Source: Lachnospiraceae bacterium
GTDB lineage: Bacteria > Bacillota > Clostridia > Lachnospirales > Lachnospiraceae
NCBI GenBank assembly: GCA_028693165.1
Contig: JAQUVX010000001.1
Coordinates: 62,001 to 126,000 of the forward strand
Reading direction: 5' to 3'
Length of the DNA stretch: 64,000 nucleotides
Made by a program: the position numbers and the translations under genes. The notes beneath the pieces were generated by a model. It did not search any database and had not been told where the DNA came from. It saw nothing but the letters and a program-made list of their open reading frames with translations. The number at the start of each line of letters is the position of its first letter. Positions within the stretch are counted from its first letter, which is position 1. Below, piece by piece: positions 1 to 8,141 of this stretch.

Positions 1-353
1 CACGGGACGAAATCTTCGTCAACATCAAGACCGGACATAGTGTGCGCACCCTTCAGGACCGTCTCTTTGTACAGAAGGACATCCAGCCAAAGGTACTTCT
101 TGAGACCATGAGCATCGAAGTCGCCAAACGTACTGCGATCGCCTGCGATGCCGTTATGATCTGCCCGCTCAACTACATCGAGATGTCACCGGAGCTGCTG
201 CCCAAGTGCACCACGTATCCGATCCGCGGGATTGAGCAGAACCGCAATTTCTATATCTGCCACCGCAAGGATCGCTATCTGACCAAATACATGCGTGACT
301 TTATCACCATGCTGACCACGGAAGATCAGCCGTTCATCTCCCATGAAGCCTGA
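1..353 (+). CDS. LysR-type transcriptional regulator, C-terminal fragment (cut by window edge)
   Basis: The reading frame is open from base 3 and runs off the left edge, so only about the last 116 residues are visible. They look like the C-terminal half of a LysR substrate-binding domain: a stretch of the type LLETMSIEVAKRTAIACDAV, where the effector-binding lobe scores residues at the start of a helix, then ICPLNYIEM and a late YICHRKDRYLTKYMRDF helix that usually precedes the end of these proteins. The DNA-binding helix-turn-helix lies outside the window, so the target genes cannot be guessed. The gene is followed by a terminator and then by a gene on the opposite strand, so it is the last gene of its unit. 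The family assignment is fairly safe; the ligand is unknown. Confidence 0.72.
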   Translation, partial: RDEIFVNIKTGHSVRTLQDRLFVQKDIQPKVLLETMSIEVAKRTAIACDAVMICPLNYIEMSPELLPKCTTYPIRGIEQNRNFYICHRKDRYLTKYMRDFITMLTTEDQPFISHEA

Positions 354-394
354 TACTTCCTGTCACATCCCGAAAACGTGCGCCGCCAGACTCA

Positions 395-440
395 CAAAAA
401 GAGGATCGACATTCTGCCTGAATGCCGGTCCTCTTTTTTT
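395..440. terminator. Bidirectional rho-independent terminator
   Basis: An imperfect 15-base-pair stem (AAGAGGATCGACATT paired with AATGCCGGTCCTCTT, two G-U type positions) is flanked by A-rich sequence on the left and seven T on the right. It sits between the convergent LysR fragment and the NlpC/P60 gene and can stop transcription from both sides. Confidence 0.85.
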
Positions 441-462
441 CTTCTCTTTTCGATTGAATGGA

Positions 463-2094
463 TCAGTCCAAAAATCTGCGGATCGTCTTAGGGGTACGAT
501 AATTCCAGGTGGAAATTTTGATGCCGCTCTTTCTGCTGGCCGCATGGACGATCTGGCCGTTGCCGATATACATGGATACGTGGTTGACCACGCCGCTCTT
601 GTTGGTGTAGAAAATCAGATCTCCCGGCTGCATCTCACTGGACTTGACGGCCCGCCCGGACTTCGCCTGCTCTCTGGAGGTACGTGGGAGGCTGACTCCC
701 GCAGCGTTGCGCAGGACATACTGCACAAAACCGGAACAGTCTGCACCGGTGTTCGGATTTGTCCCGCCCCAGACATAACGTCCGCCCACAAACTGCAGCG
801 CATAGTTGACCACCTTGCTGCGCACGGATGCCTGCTGGTTCGCTTTCTCCTCCAGCGGAGAGAATTTGATCGCCTCGGTCAGTGCATAACGCACCTCGAC
901 GTTGTTGTCACGGGTTGAGATGAAGGCCTTATCCGCCGACTCGCTCTCCTCACTGTCGCCGGTATCCAGCTCGATCTGAACCCAGCCATCCAGCTGCGAT
1001 ACAACGGGATAGCGATCCTCCTTTGAAATCTGTGTCCAGATCTTGGAATCGGTATTGGCATCAGACCGTACGTTCAGCTTGTCGGTATTGACCACTGCCA
1101 TCAGCGTCGCCGCTTCCATCGCCAGATCCTTCGCCTCCTGTCCGGTCGCCACATACTGTGAATCCGCCGTGATATAACCGGTGATCGAACCGGACTTAAT
1201 CTTGTACCAGCCGTCCAGCGTCTCTAAGATCTCTCCGGCCGCTTTGCTTGGAAACTTACCGATGACATTGGACATACTGTCCGTGTTCGGTTCCTTGCGG
1301 ATGTTTAAGTAGTTGTCCACCTTTGAGATAACAAGGTTGTCATACTGGTTGAGTGCCATCGCCCGCAGATCCAGCTTGCGTGCCTCGTTCAGCGCGAGCT
1401 GCACCGTCACGTAGTCGGACGACATATAGCCCTCCTCAATCCTGACCCAGCCCTCCGTCTGCTCCAGTACCGGATAGCGCTCCTGAATCAAAACCTGTCC
1501 CACCACATTCGCCGGATCCAGGACCGGTTCCTGGCGAATGTTTAACTTGTCCGTATTGACAATCGCCATGGACGTCACATATTCCAGCGCCTTCGTGCGG
1601 GCTTCCTCTCCGCTCAGCACATACTGGTTGTGAATATAGCCTTCGATACCGCCCGACGTGATGTGATCCCACTCACCATCCGTCTCCACAATCTCACATA
1701 CACTGTTCTGCTCCAGCTTACCGATGATCTTGCCGTCGGCTCCCGGCGTCTCGCGGACATTCAAATATCCTGATACCTGTACCAGGCCGAGATTCTGATA
1801 GGAATCCACCACGGCCTGCTTCTCCTCAGCCTCCCGTGCTGCCTGTTCTTCTTCCTCCGAACGTGTCTCGGCCGGAACTGCACTCTCATTCAAAGCACCG
1901 CTCTCCGGTGATACGCCTGCCGGCACCGGTTCGCTGCCCGGCGTCCCGCCGCCGAGCTTTCGCCCTGCAACTACAACCAAAGACAGCAGCGCAATCAATA
2001 CCACTGCCAGAATCACATAATTCTGATAGGGGGTTTTCTTACGTCGTTTTCTTGCTTTATCTAAAATCTGAATATAGTCTTTTTCTTCTGCCAT
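463..2094 (-). CDS. SH3-domain NlpC/P60 cell-wall endopeptidase
   Basis: Predicted membrane-anchored or exported peptidoglycan hydrolase that cuts stem peptides. It has a basic N-terminus, one hydrophobic segment at about residues 25-45, a short Glu/Ala-rich linker, then four bacterial SH3-like repeats (roughly 95-160, 170-235, 255-320, 330-400) marked by recurring LNVR or LNIR motifs, and a C-terminal NlpC/P60 domain (about 425-543). The catalytic set is complete: Cys453 in DCSGF, His505 in NHVSMYIG and His517 in IVHA. The ATG is preceded by AAGGAG at proper spacing. The gene is monocistronic, with its own promoter and a terminator downstream. Four SH3 modules suggest firm wall binding; whether the protein works in cell separation, growth or spore germination cannot be told from the sequence. 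Confidence 0.9.
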   Translation of the reverse strand: MAEEKDYIQILDKARKRRKKTPYQNYVILAVVLIALLSLVVVAGRKLGGGTPGSEPVPAGVSPESGALNESAVPAETRSEEEEQAAREAEEKQAVVDSYQNLGLVQVSGYLNVRETPGADGKIIGKLEQNSVCEIVETDGEWDHITSGGIEGYIHNQYVLSGEEARTKALEYVTSMAIVNTDKLNIRQEPVLDPANVVGQVLIQERYPVLEQTEGWVRIEEGYMSSDYVTVQLALNEARKLDLRAMALNQYDNLVISKVDNYLNIRKEPNTDSMSNVIGKFPSKAAGEILETLDGWYKIKSGSITGYITADSQYVATGQEAKDLAMEAATLMAVVNTDKLNVRSDANTDSKIWTQISKEDRYPVVSQLDGWVQIELDTGDSEESESADKAFISTRDNNVEVRYALTEAIKFSPLEEKANQQASVRSKVVNYALQFVGGRYVWGGTNPNTGADCSGFVQYVLRNAAGVSLPRTSREQAKSGRAVKSSEMQPGDLIFYTNKSGVVNHVSMYIGNGQIVHAASRKSGIKISTWNYRTPKTIRRFLD

Positions 2095-2123
2095 GGTAAA
2101 TCTCCTTATATAAACTAGGAATC

Positions 2124-2152
2124 AGTATAACATAGTTCCAATCCTTTTTCGA
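2124..2152 (-). promoter_or_regulatory. Candidate sigma-A promoter of the NlpC/P60 gene
   Basis: On the minus strand TCGAAA and TATACT are separated by 17 bases, about 30 bases ahead of the start codon. The -10 is good and the -35 matches four of six positions, so this is a plausible but not strong promoter. Confidence 0.4.
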
Positions 2153-2210
2153 GATAAAGGCCCAAAAAAGATATTAATTTTCTATTACATTTTGTTGCAG
2201 TTCTTCTGTT

Positions 2211-3143
2211 TTATCTTAAGAAGAGACACCACAGGGGAACAGTAACCATGGAAAGCAGCGTCGAAAGCACCACACATTTCGTGGCAAAGATCTCATCCTT
2301 CTTATATTTCAGTGCCATAACTGCCGTAACACTGGCCGCAGGCATCCCGGAAAGCACCACCGAAACGCCGGTCACAAACGCGTCCACATGCCCCAGACGA
2401 CAGCCGGTCAGAACCAGCAGTGGAATCAAAACCAGCCGGATAAACGAATAATAAAGCGAAGAAGGCTCCGGCAGCGTCCGCAGTTTTACGTCTGCAAGAA
2501 TGGATCCCACCAGCAGCATCGCAAGAAAGGTATTTGCATTGGCTACCGTTCGAATCGTCAGGCTGACAAAGCCGGGCAGCGGAATCTGAAACAGCATGAT
2601 CAGAAAGCCCGCCAGTACCGACAGAATGCAGGGATGCGTCATCACCTTTTTGACCAGTGTCTTTTTGTCCGGAGCCTCCGTAAAATATGTCAGTCCCACG
2701 GACCACATGAAGGTTCGCTGCGGAATCACATAGATGGACGCATACAAGAGTCCCAGGCCGCCGAAAATGCCCTCCGCGATCGAATTACCCAGAATGCCGG
2801 AATTGGAACAGATCGTGGCATACTGAAGCACCTTCTTGCGCGCCTCCGGGATATTCGGGTACAGCACCATGCTGAGAATCCAGGCTCCAAGCTGAATCAG
2901 TACCGCCACAATAAAAACGACCAGACAGCTCATCAGAATCTGATGATTGAATTCCACCTGAAATGACTTTAAAATGCTCGCCGGAAGCGTTACCATAATG
3001 ACCAGATCCGTGAGAATGGCCCTGCCCTCCGTTTTCAAAATGCCGCTCCGCTCCAGAAACAGTCCGAGAAGCATGATGCCAAACAGCATCCCCTGCATCT
3101 CAAATAATCCAGAAAAATCCATCATCTGTAGTACCTCTTTCAT
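2211..3143 (-). CDS. AEC family transporter (auxin efflux carrier type)
   Basis: A 310-residue integral membrane protein with about ten hydrophobic segments arranged as two five-helix halves, typical of the AEC/Mem_trans family that includes bacterial malate and other organic-acid carriers. The first half contains the helix GMLFGIMLLGLFLERSGIL, and the family's central stretch ATICSNSGILGNSIAEG lies near residues 105-125, matching the conserved N-S-G-x-x-G pattern. The C-terminal half contains VVLSGMPAASVTAVMALKY, another hallmark. Internal ATGs at residues 7 and 8 are possible alternative starts. It is divergent from the lipoprotein gene at 3280 and has a good promoter of its own. The substrate is not predictable. 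Confidence 0.85.
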   Translation of the reverse strand: MKEVLQMMDFSGLFEMQGMLFGIMLLGLFLERSGILKTEGRAILTDLVIMVTLPASILKSFQVEFNHQILMSCLVVFIVAVLIQLGAWILSMVLYPNIPEARKKVLQYATICSNSGILGNSIAEGIFGGLGLLYASIYVIPQRTFMWSVGLTYFTEAPDKKTLVKKVMTHPCILSVLAGFLIMLFQIPLPGFVSLTIRTVANANTFLAMLLVGSILADVKLRTLPEPSSLYYSFIRLVLIPLLVLTGCRLGHVDAFVTGVSVVLSGMPAASVTAVMALKYKKDEIFATKCVVLSTLLSMVTVPLWCLFLR

Positions 3144-3166
3144 GATTCCATTTTTTTCTGAATATC

Positions 3167-3195
3167 ATAGTACGCAAAAATTAATAAAAAAGCAA
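3167..3195 (-). promoter_or_regulatory. Sigma-A promoter of the AEC transporter gene
   Basis: Minus strand TTGCTT, a 17-base T-rich spacer and TACTAT, about 25 bases upstream of the AEC gene start. Spacing is ideal and both boxes are near consensus. Confidence 0.6.
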
Positions 3196-3279
3196 TAGTA
3201 TTTTGAAACGCTTTGTAGTAAACTCATGTATGTGTCACTCAAGTTAACTTAAAATGAATCAAGCAGAGGAGAGATTTTT

Positions 3280-4095
3280 ATGAAAAAAAGAATATTGATT
3301 ACAACCGCAATTCTGGCTCTGGCGATCAGCGCGACGGCCTGCTCCAAGAAGCAGGAGGCTGAGACCACCGCTGCTCCGACCACCACCGCAGCCCCGACCA
3401 CCGCTGAGGCGACCACGGAGGCAGAGGAAGTCGAGGAAGATTACATGAGCGGTTTGATCACCAAGATCGACGGTGATATCCTGACCGTAAAGAATGACGA
3501 TGATCAGACAGAGAAAAATTACGATATTTCCAAGGCCGAGGTTACCAAAGAATTTGATTTCGCTGAGGGTGACTGGGTTGAGATTTCCTTCCCGGCAGAG
3601 ACCACCGAAGATCCGGTTTCCGTGATCACGCTGGAAGTGCTCGATTCCGTGATCGGCCAGAACACCGATCCGTCTGTAGAGGGTAAGGTCTTAGACGCAA
3701 CGATGAACAACATCAGCCTGGAGGTAGATGGAGAGAACTACGCCATTGCTACCTCAAATGCCTACATCGTTGGCAAAGAAGGTATCCTGGTTGACAAGAA
3801 CGCTACCGTAACCTACATTGGCGATCTGGATGACGGCCCGATGGCAGTCAAGGTTGTCATGGAAGATTCCTACAACACCCCTGAGGCAGAGATCAATGCC
3901 TTCATCGGTACCGTGGCACAGATCGGTGAGGAGGAGAAGGACGTGGTTCTGGAATCCGAGCTGGGCGACTTCTACACCTTCGTATCCGACAGCATTGACT
4001 TCTCTCAGTATGAAGAGGGACAGACCCTGCAGATCGAATATACCGGAACCATCACCGCAAAAGAGATCCCGGCTGTAAAGATTACAAAGAAATAA
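3280..4095 (+). CDS. Putative lipoprotein with repeated beta-rich modules
   Basis: A 271-residue secreted lipoprotein of unknown function. Residues 1-20 form a signal peptide ending in a lipobox (SATAC, Cys21). It is followed by a low-complexity Thr/Ala/Glu linker (about 25-50) of the kind that spaces a domain away from the membrane. The rest appears to be three related segments with short alternating strands, each opening with a motif like GLITKIDGDILTVKND, SVEGKVLDATMNNISLEV or FIGTVAQIGEEEKDVVLE. This resembles OB-like or DUF5666-like small beta-barrels, but no named family is recognised with confidence. The protein is acidic. An AGAGGAGAG ribosome site precedes the ATG. It is monocistronic, with a strong terminator behind it. 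Confidence 0.7.
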   Translation: MKKRILITTAILALAISATACSKKQEAETTAAPTTTAAPTTAEATTEAEEVEEDYMSGLITKIDGDILTVKNDDDQTEKNYDISKAEVTKEFDFAEGDWVEISFPAETTEDPVSVITLEVLDSVIGQNTDPSVEGKVLDATMNNISLEVDGENYAIATSNAYIVGKEGILVDKNATVTYIGDLDDGPMAVKVVMEDSYNTPEAEINAFIGTVAQIGEEEKDVVLESELGDFYTFVSDSIDFSQYEEGQTLQIEYTGTITAKEIPAVKITKK

Positions 4096-4116
4096 TCGGT
4101 TCTGATTCAGTACCGA

Positions 4117-4162
4117 AAAGAAGCGCTTCCGCACATTGATATGGCGGGAGCGCTTCTTTTTC
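4117..4162. terminator. Rho-independent terminator between convergent genes
   Basis: AAGAAGCGCTTCCGC pairs with GCGGGAGCGCTTCTTT across an 11-base loop and is followed by T-rich sequence. The left side is A-rich, so it probably also terminates the minus-strand kinase-like gene. Confidence 0.85.
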
Positions 4163-4167
4163 TTAGC

Positions 4168-4812
4168 TTAGATATCATAACCAATCATTCGAATATAGGT
4201 CTTAATCAGCTCCACGATCTGATCCAGCTCCAGCTTGCTCGAATTGATCGGCAGATCGTAGTTGGAGAAATTCTCCCACTCTCTTCCGGTGAAATACTTG
4301 TGATATTCCCGACGCTGCTTCGTGATCCGGTTGAGCTTGTTCAGTGCTTCTTTGGTATCCATGATCCCGTCGATCTCCATCGTCCGTCGAACACAGGTCG
4401 GCGTGTCTGCATAGACAAAGATCTTGACCAGATCTTCCTTCCCAGCCGTCTCCAGAACATAATCCGCACACCGGCCCACGATCACACAGGACTCGGTGTT
4501 GGCCAGTTCGCGAATAACCTCCGACTGGAACTTGAACAGATTGTCCGGAGAAGTCACATCTCCCTCCGTCTTTGGCTCATCCAGCGTCATACCGCGGATG
4601 CCGCCCACAATCCGGCGAAGCAGGTTGTTGCCTGCCTTCTCATCGGCCAGGCGGAAATACTGCTCGCCAACCGCACTCTTCTCTGCTGTCATGCTCAGAA
4701 TCTCATCATCGTAAAATGGAATGCCAAGCTCCTCGGCCAGCTTCGTTCCCACGATTCTTCCGCCGCTTCCATACTGCCGTTCAATGGTGATTACCAACTT
4801 TGTTTTATCCAT
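4168..4812 (-). CDS. Cytidylate kinase-like family protein
   Basis: A 214-residue P-loop protein of the AAA_26 / cytidylate-kinase-like family that is widespread in clostridia. The N-terminal nucleotide-binding loop is degenerate but recognisable, ITIERQYGSGGRIVGTKLAE, where the S-G-G replaces the usual G-K-S/T. Further features are YDDEILSM, a central VIVGRCADYVL strand-turn and an Arg-rich lid with RRTMEID and ITKQRREYHKYF. True CMP kinase is encoded at 58634-59353, so this paralogue probably has another, unknown role. An AAGGAGG ribosome site supports the start. It stands alone between the TrpX-like importer and a terminator. Confidence 0.82.
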   Translation of the reverse strand: MDKTKLVITIERQYGSGGRIVGTKLAEELGIPFYDDEILSMTAEKSAVGEQYFRLADEKAGNNLLRRIVGGIRGMTLDEPKTEGDVTSPDNLFKFQSEVIRELANTESCVIVGRCADYVLETAGKEDLVKIFVYADTPTCVRRTMEIDGIMDTKEALNKLNRITKQRREYHKYFTGREWENFSNYDLPINSSKLELDQIVELIKTYIRMIGYDI

Positions 4813-4878
4813 AAGAAAGCCTCCTTCTGGAACTAGATTCTTACTGTTTTTCTTAGTTCGAGTATACCATAAAGCCTG

Positions 4879-5676
4879 CTATTTTGCCAGTATCATCCGA
4901 TCGTTTGCGAATTCTTCTCCGCTGGCCTCCTCGAACTTGTGAAGCAGATCTTCCACCGTCAGCTTTTTCTTTTCTTCACCTGCAACATCGTAGATCACAT
5001 TGCCCTCGTGCATCATGATCAGACGGTTGCCCATCTGAATCGCATCCTTCATGTTGTGGGTAATCATCAGCGTCGTCAGCTTCTGCTCCTCCACGATTTC
5101 TGCCGTCAGATCCAGTACCTTCTTGGCGGTCTTGGGATCCAGCGCCGCCGTATGCTCATCCAGAAGAAGAAGCTGCGGGCGCTGCAAGGTCGCCATCAGA
5201 AGGGTCAGGGCCTGACGCTGTCCGCCGGAAAGCAGTCCCACCTTGGAAGTCAAACGCTCCTCCAGTCCCAGACTGAGACGCTTTAACCATGCGCTGTAAA
5301 GATCACGTTCGCTGTTCTTGATGCCGGCTTTCAAGGTACGGCTCTTTCCACGGCGCAGGGCCAGAGCCAGATTCTCCTCGATCCCCATGGTCGCCGCCGT
5401 TCCGTTCATCGGATCCTGGAACACACGTCCCAAAAAGGCCGCGCGCTTATATTCCGGGAGCTTCGTCACATCCTTGCCGCCGATCAGAATCTGTCCCGCA
5501 TCCACCGGCCACACACCGGCGACCGCGTTTAAAAGGGTCGATTTGCCGGCTCCATTGCCGCCGATGACGGTGACGAAATCCCCGTCATGCAGCGTGAGAC
5601 TTAAATTTTTCAGTGCCTTCTTTTCATTGACGGTACCCTGATTGAACGTCTTGCTTATATTTTTAACCTCTAACAT
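4879..5676 (-). CDS. ABC transporter ATP-binding protein (TrpX-type importer)
   Basis: The ATPase of the three-gene importer spanning 4879-7783. A complete ABC set is present: Walker A GGNGAGKST (about 39-47), a Q-loop near FQDPMNG, signature LLSGGQRQALT, Walker B LLLLDEH and the switch His in MITHNMKDA. Length 265 is normal. Its ATG lies inside the end of the permease gene with a 14-base overlap, implying translational coupling. The nearest known families pair such ATPases with BPD_transp_2 permeases and PF04392 binding proteins, some of which carry tryptophan or tyrosine; the substrate here is inferred only. Confidence 0.93.
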   Translation of the reverse strand: MLEVKNISKTFNQGTVNEKKALKNLSLTLHDGDFVTVIGGNGAGKSTLLNAVAGVWPVDAGQILIGGKDVTKLPEYKRAAFLGRVFQDPMNGTAATMGIEENLALALRRGKSRTLKAGIKNSERDLYSAWLKRLSLGLEERLTSKVGLLSGGQRQALTLLMATLQRPQLLLLDEHTAALDPKTAKKVLDLTAEIVEEQKLTTLMITHNMKDAIQMGNRLIMMHEGNVIYDVAGEEKKKLTVEDLLHKFEEASGEEFANDRMILAK

Positions 5677-6589
5677 CGCACCTTACCCCCTTTTTTCCTG
5701 TCGTTGAAAAATAACGGCCCTTCCAGGTCGGAATCGCAAGGAAGATCGCCACCACTACCGCAGACAGCAGCTTCAGAAGGTCCGTATCGATTCCCATCCA
5801 GATTACGATCTGCAGCACCAGATAATAGATGATGGAACCAAATACCACACCCAACAGACGGAAACCGAAGTTCCGGAAAATACGGCCGAAAATAGCTTCT
5901 CCGATGATGACTGCAGCCAGACCGATGACGATCGCTCCGCGGCCCATGTTGATATCGGCAAAGCCCTGGTACTGTGTCAGCAGGGCGCCGGCCAGTGCCA
6001 CCAGACCGTTGGAAACCATCAGTCCCAGTACGCGGCAGAAATCGGTGTTGATGCCCTGCGCGCGCGCCATCTTGTCGTTGCAGCCGGTTGCCCGCAGAGA
6101 GCATCCAAGCTCCGTACCGAAAAACCAGTACAGAATCGCGATCACGAGCACGATCATGACAGCCACAACAAAAATCGTATTTTTATGGAAAGCGACATTG
6201 CGGATAAACCGCAGAGAAACCAGCAGATCATACTTGTCTACGTTGATTGCCTGGTTCGCTTTTCCCATTATTTTCAAATTGATCGAATACAGTCCAAGCT
6301 GCGTCAAGATACCGGCCAGGATCGCCGGAATCCCCATGAAGGTGTGCAGAATACCGGTCGCAAAGCCCGCTGCCATACCGGCCAGGATCGCACCTGCCAT
6401 CGAAACCCATACACTGTGGCCTGTCAGCATCAGCATAATACATACTGCGCCGCCGGTTCCCAGAGAACCATCTACCGTCAGATCCGCGATGTCCAGGATG
6501 CGGAACGTCAGATAAACTCCGATTGCCATAATGCCCCAGATCAGGCCCTGTGCCACTGCTCCCGGCAGGGCATTCATTAAACTCATCAT
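5663..6589 (-). CDS. ABC transporter permease (BPD_transp_2 family)
   Basis: A 308-residue polytopic membrane protein with eight to nine hydrophobic helices, of the branched-chain-amino-acid/ribose permease superfamily. The stretch LTVDGSLGTGGAVC after the second helix, SLRATGCNDKMARAQGIN in the cytoplasmic coupling region and the VIIGEAIFG helix are typical of permeases that go with ABC_sub_bind proteins. GAAGGAGA sits nine bases upstream of the ATG. It is the middle gene of the operon, after the binding-protein gene and overlapping the ATPase. A short inverted repeat (AGGGG/CCCCT, 6657-6674) in the gap behind the binding-protein gene may lower read-through. Confidence 0.92.
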   Translation of the reverse strand: MMSLMNALPGAVAQGLIWGIMAIGVYLTFRILDIADLTVDGSLGTGGAVCIMLMLTGHSVWVSMAGAILAGMAAGFATGILHTFMGIPAILAGILTQLGLYSINLKIMGKANQAINVDKYDLLVSLRFIRNVAFHKNTIFVVAVMIVLVIAILYWFFGTELGCSLRATGCNDKMARAQGINTDFCRVLGLMVSNGLVALAGALLTQYQGFADINMGRGAIVIGLAAVIIGEAIFGRIFRNFGFRLLGVVFGSIIYYLVLQIVIWMGIDTDLLKLLSAVVVAIFLAIPTWKGRYFSTTGKKGVRCDVRG

Positions 6590-6748
6590 CTTATCTTCTC
6601 CTTCAAAACCAGTTTTGCCTTGTCCGGCGTACTTCCTCTTAAAACAACAGTAAGGACAGGGGAAGCTGCTCCCCTATCCCATGCTGCATTTTCCTCACTT
6701 ATTATGCCTTACTTGTATCCTCTTGTCAATCCATGCCGATGCATCAAA

Positions 6749-7783
6749 TTATTCTTCGATTGCAGTGTAGCCATCCGGAACCGTGATGTTCAGCGCGTCG
6801 CACAGTGTCTTGTTGTATTTCTTGGTAAACTGCGGTGCATACTCGATCGGCATCTCGGAGATGTTGGACTCACCGGTCAGAATCTTCACGGCCATCTTGC
6901 CGGTTGCAACGCCAAGGTCATAGTAGCTGATGGACAGGGTTGCTACGCCGCAGCCCTTGCAGATTCCCTCTTCGCCTGCAACCACCGGAATGCCTGCCGG
7001 CTGGCAGATGTTGTTGATGATCTCGGTGTTCGCGGCTGCCGTGTTGTCGGTCGGCACATATAAAACATCGCACTCGGAAGTAGCCTTGGTCACGATGGTG
7101 GACAAGTCGTTGGAATCCGAGAATGCATAGTATTCACAGGTATAGCCCAGTTTTTCCAGAGCCGCCTTCACGGTATCAACCTGATACTGGGAATTTGCCT
7201 CTGCGGAACAGTACAAAAGACCTACGTTCTTTGCATCCGGGAACAGCTCATTTAACATTGCTGCCTGCTCGTCTAAAGGAGCCAGATCTGCAGTACCGGA
7301 GATGTTGCCGCCTACGGTGCCGTTGAAATCAGAAATGCCAAGTGCTACGCCGTACTCAGTAACGGAAGTGCCCAGAATCGGGATCTCGTTGGTGCCTGCC
7401 TGAGCAGCCTGCAGAGCCGGGGTTGCGTTTGCCATGATTAAGTCTGCATTCTCCGATACGAAGCTGTTGATGATCGTGGAACAGGTATTGGAATCGCCCT
7501 GTGCATTCTGCTCATCAAAGGTTACCGCATCGCCCAGAGCCTCGGTCACCGCATCCTTAAAGCCCTTGGTTGCCGCGTCCAGTGCGTCGTGCTGTACCAG
7601 CTGGCAAATGCCTACGGTATAGGTCTTTCCGTCTGCGGCCGGTGCTGCACTTTCCGCTGCTGCGCCTGCTGCCTCGGTTGCGGCTACTGTCGTCTCTGCC
7701 GGTTTGCTTCCGCCGCATGCGGTCACGGACAGTGCCATAGCTCCGGTCAGTACCAGAGATAAAAGCTTAGATGTTTTTTTCAT
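6749..7783 (-). CDS. ABC transporter substrate-binding lipoprotein (PF04392, TrpX-like)
   Basis: The extracellular receptor of the importer. The start at 7783 was chosen because AAAGGGAGAA lies just upstream and the protein then begins with a clean lipoprotein signal, MKKTSKLLSLVLTG, with lipobox Cys23 (SVTAC). An in-frame ATG ten codons earlier has no ribosome site. After a short Ala/Thr/Glu linker the fold is the periplasmic-binding type I kind seen in ABC_sub_bind proteins: TVGICQLVQHDALDAATKGF, DAVTFDEQNAQGD, ANATPALQAAQ, IPILGTSVTEYG, DAKNVGLLYCSAE and IPVVAGEEG. It is the first gene of the operon and has a near-consensus promoter. Relatives transport tryptophan or other aromatic compounds, but no T-box leader was found, so specificity stays open. 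Confidence 0.92.
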   Translation of the reverse strand: MKKTSKLLSLVLTGAMALSVTACGGSKPAETTVAATEAAGAAAESAAPAADGKTYTVGICQLVQHDALDAATKGFKDAVTEALGDAVTFDEQNAQGDSNTCSTIINSFVSENADLIMANATPALQAAQAGTNEIPILGTSVTEYGVALGISDFNGTVGGNISGTADLAPLDEQAAMLNELFPDAKNVGLLYCSAEANSQYQVDTVKAALEKLGYTCEYYAFSDSNDLSTIVTKATSECDVLYVPTDNTAAANTEIINNICQPAGIPVVAGEEGICKGCGVATLSISYYDLGVATGKMAVKILTGESNISEMPIEYAPQFTKKYNKTLCDALNITVPDGYTAIEE

Positions 7784-7834
7784 AATTGTTCTCCCTTTAA
7801 ACATATTTTTCATGAAAAACCATGAACTTTTCCT

Positions 7835-7863
7835 ATCATACTACAATTTTTTTCTTCCGTCAA
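7835..7863 (-). promoter_or_regulatory. Sigma-A promoter of the TrpX-like importer operon
   Basis: Minus strand TTGACG, exactly 17 bases, TATGAT. The predicted 5' leader of about 45 bases carries a small perfect hairpin (TTCATG/CATGAA) but no recognisable T-box or riboswitch. Confidence 0.7.
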
Positions 7864-7921
7864 TTTTATTACGTTAAATTTGTGGGATTTTAAAGTGACA
7901 AAGTGATAAGGCTGCGTTTAT

Positions 7922-7973
7922 ATAGGTCATAACCTATTAAATATTTGCTATTTTTGTTAAATTGCACTATAAT
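7922..7973 (+). promoter_or_regulatory. citX-citG promoter with adjacent palindrome
   Basis: TTGCTA (7945-7950) and a perfect TATAAT (7968-7973) are 17 bases apart. Seven bases upstream of the -35 is a 16-base palindrome, ATAGGT-CATA-ACCTAT (7922-7937), in the position expected for an activator or repressor site. The predicted transcript starts near 7980, leaving a 5' leader of about 160 bases. Confidence 0.65.
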
Positions 7974-7999
7974 AGCCTGGTAAAGCACTTACACAGTAT

Positions 8000-8135
8000 T
8001 CTAAATTCACAATGAAGCTCCATTTTCTTATTGGGCTGGATACCTAAATCCGATTTACTGCCAATCGATCGTGATAATCAACCTTTCCCGCTCATAAGAT
8101 AATAGGAGTTTTATTGGAATTTAGATCAATGGAGG
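8000..8135 (+). promoter_or_regulatory. Structured citX leader, candidate RNA switch
   Basis: The leader can form a closing stem of nine perfect pairs, TCTAAATTC (8000-8008) with GAATTTAGA (8117-8125). Inside it, ATTGG/CCAAT encloses a GGAT/ATCC hairpin around 8030-8066. Separately, CTCCATT (8018-8024) is complementary to AATGGAG (8128-8134), which contains the citX ribosome binding site. The closing stem and this anti-ribosome-site pairing cross each other, so they would compete or form a pseudoknot. No known riboswitch class is recognised. The pairing is seen in the sequence; the switching function is inferred. Confidence 0.35.
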
Positions 8136-8141
8136 ATTGCC

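Noticed and set aside
3199-3216. A catabolite-repression (cre) site near the lipoprotein promoter (TTGAAACGCTTTG)
   Set aside because: It resembles the palindromic cre form but lacks one central base and has a mismatched end.
4168-4812. Calling this protein a true cytidylate kinase
   Set aside because: The P-loop is altered (GSGG in place of GKS/T) and a canonical cmk is at 58634-59353.
7784-7834. A T-box or riboswitch leader for the TrpX-like importer
   Set aside because: The leader is only about 45 bases with one small hairpin; it has none of the T-box sequence elements and no room for one.
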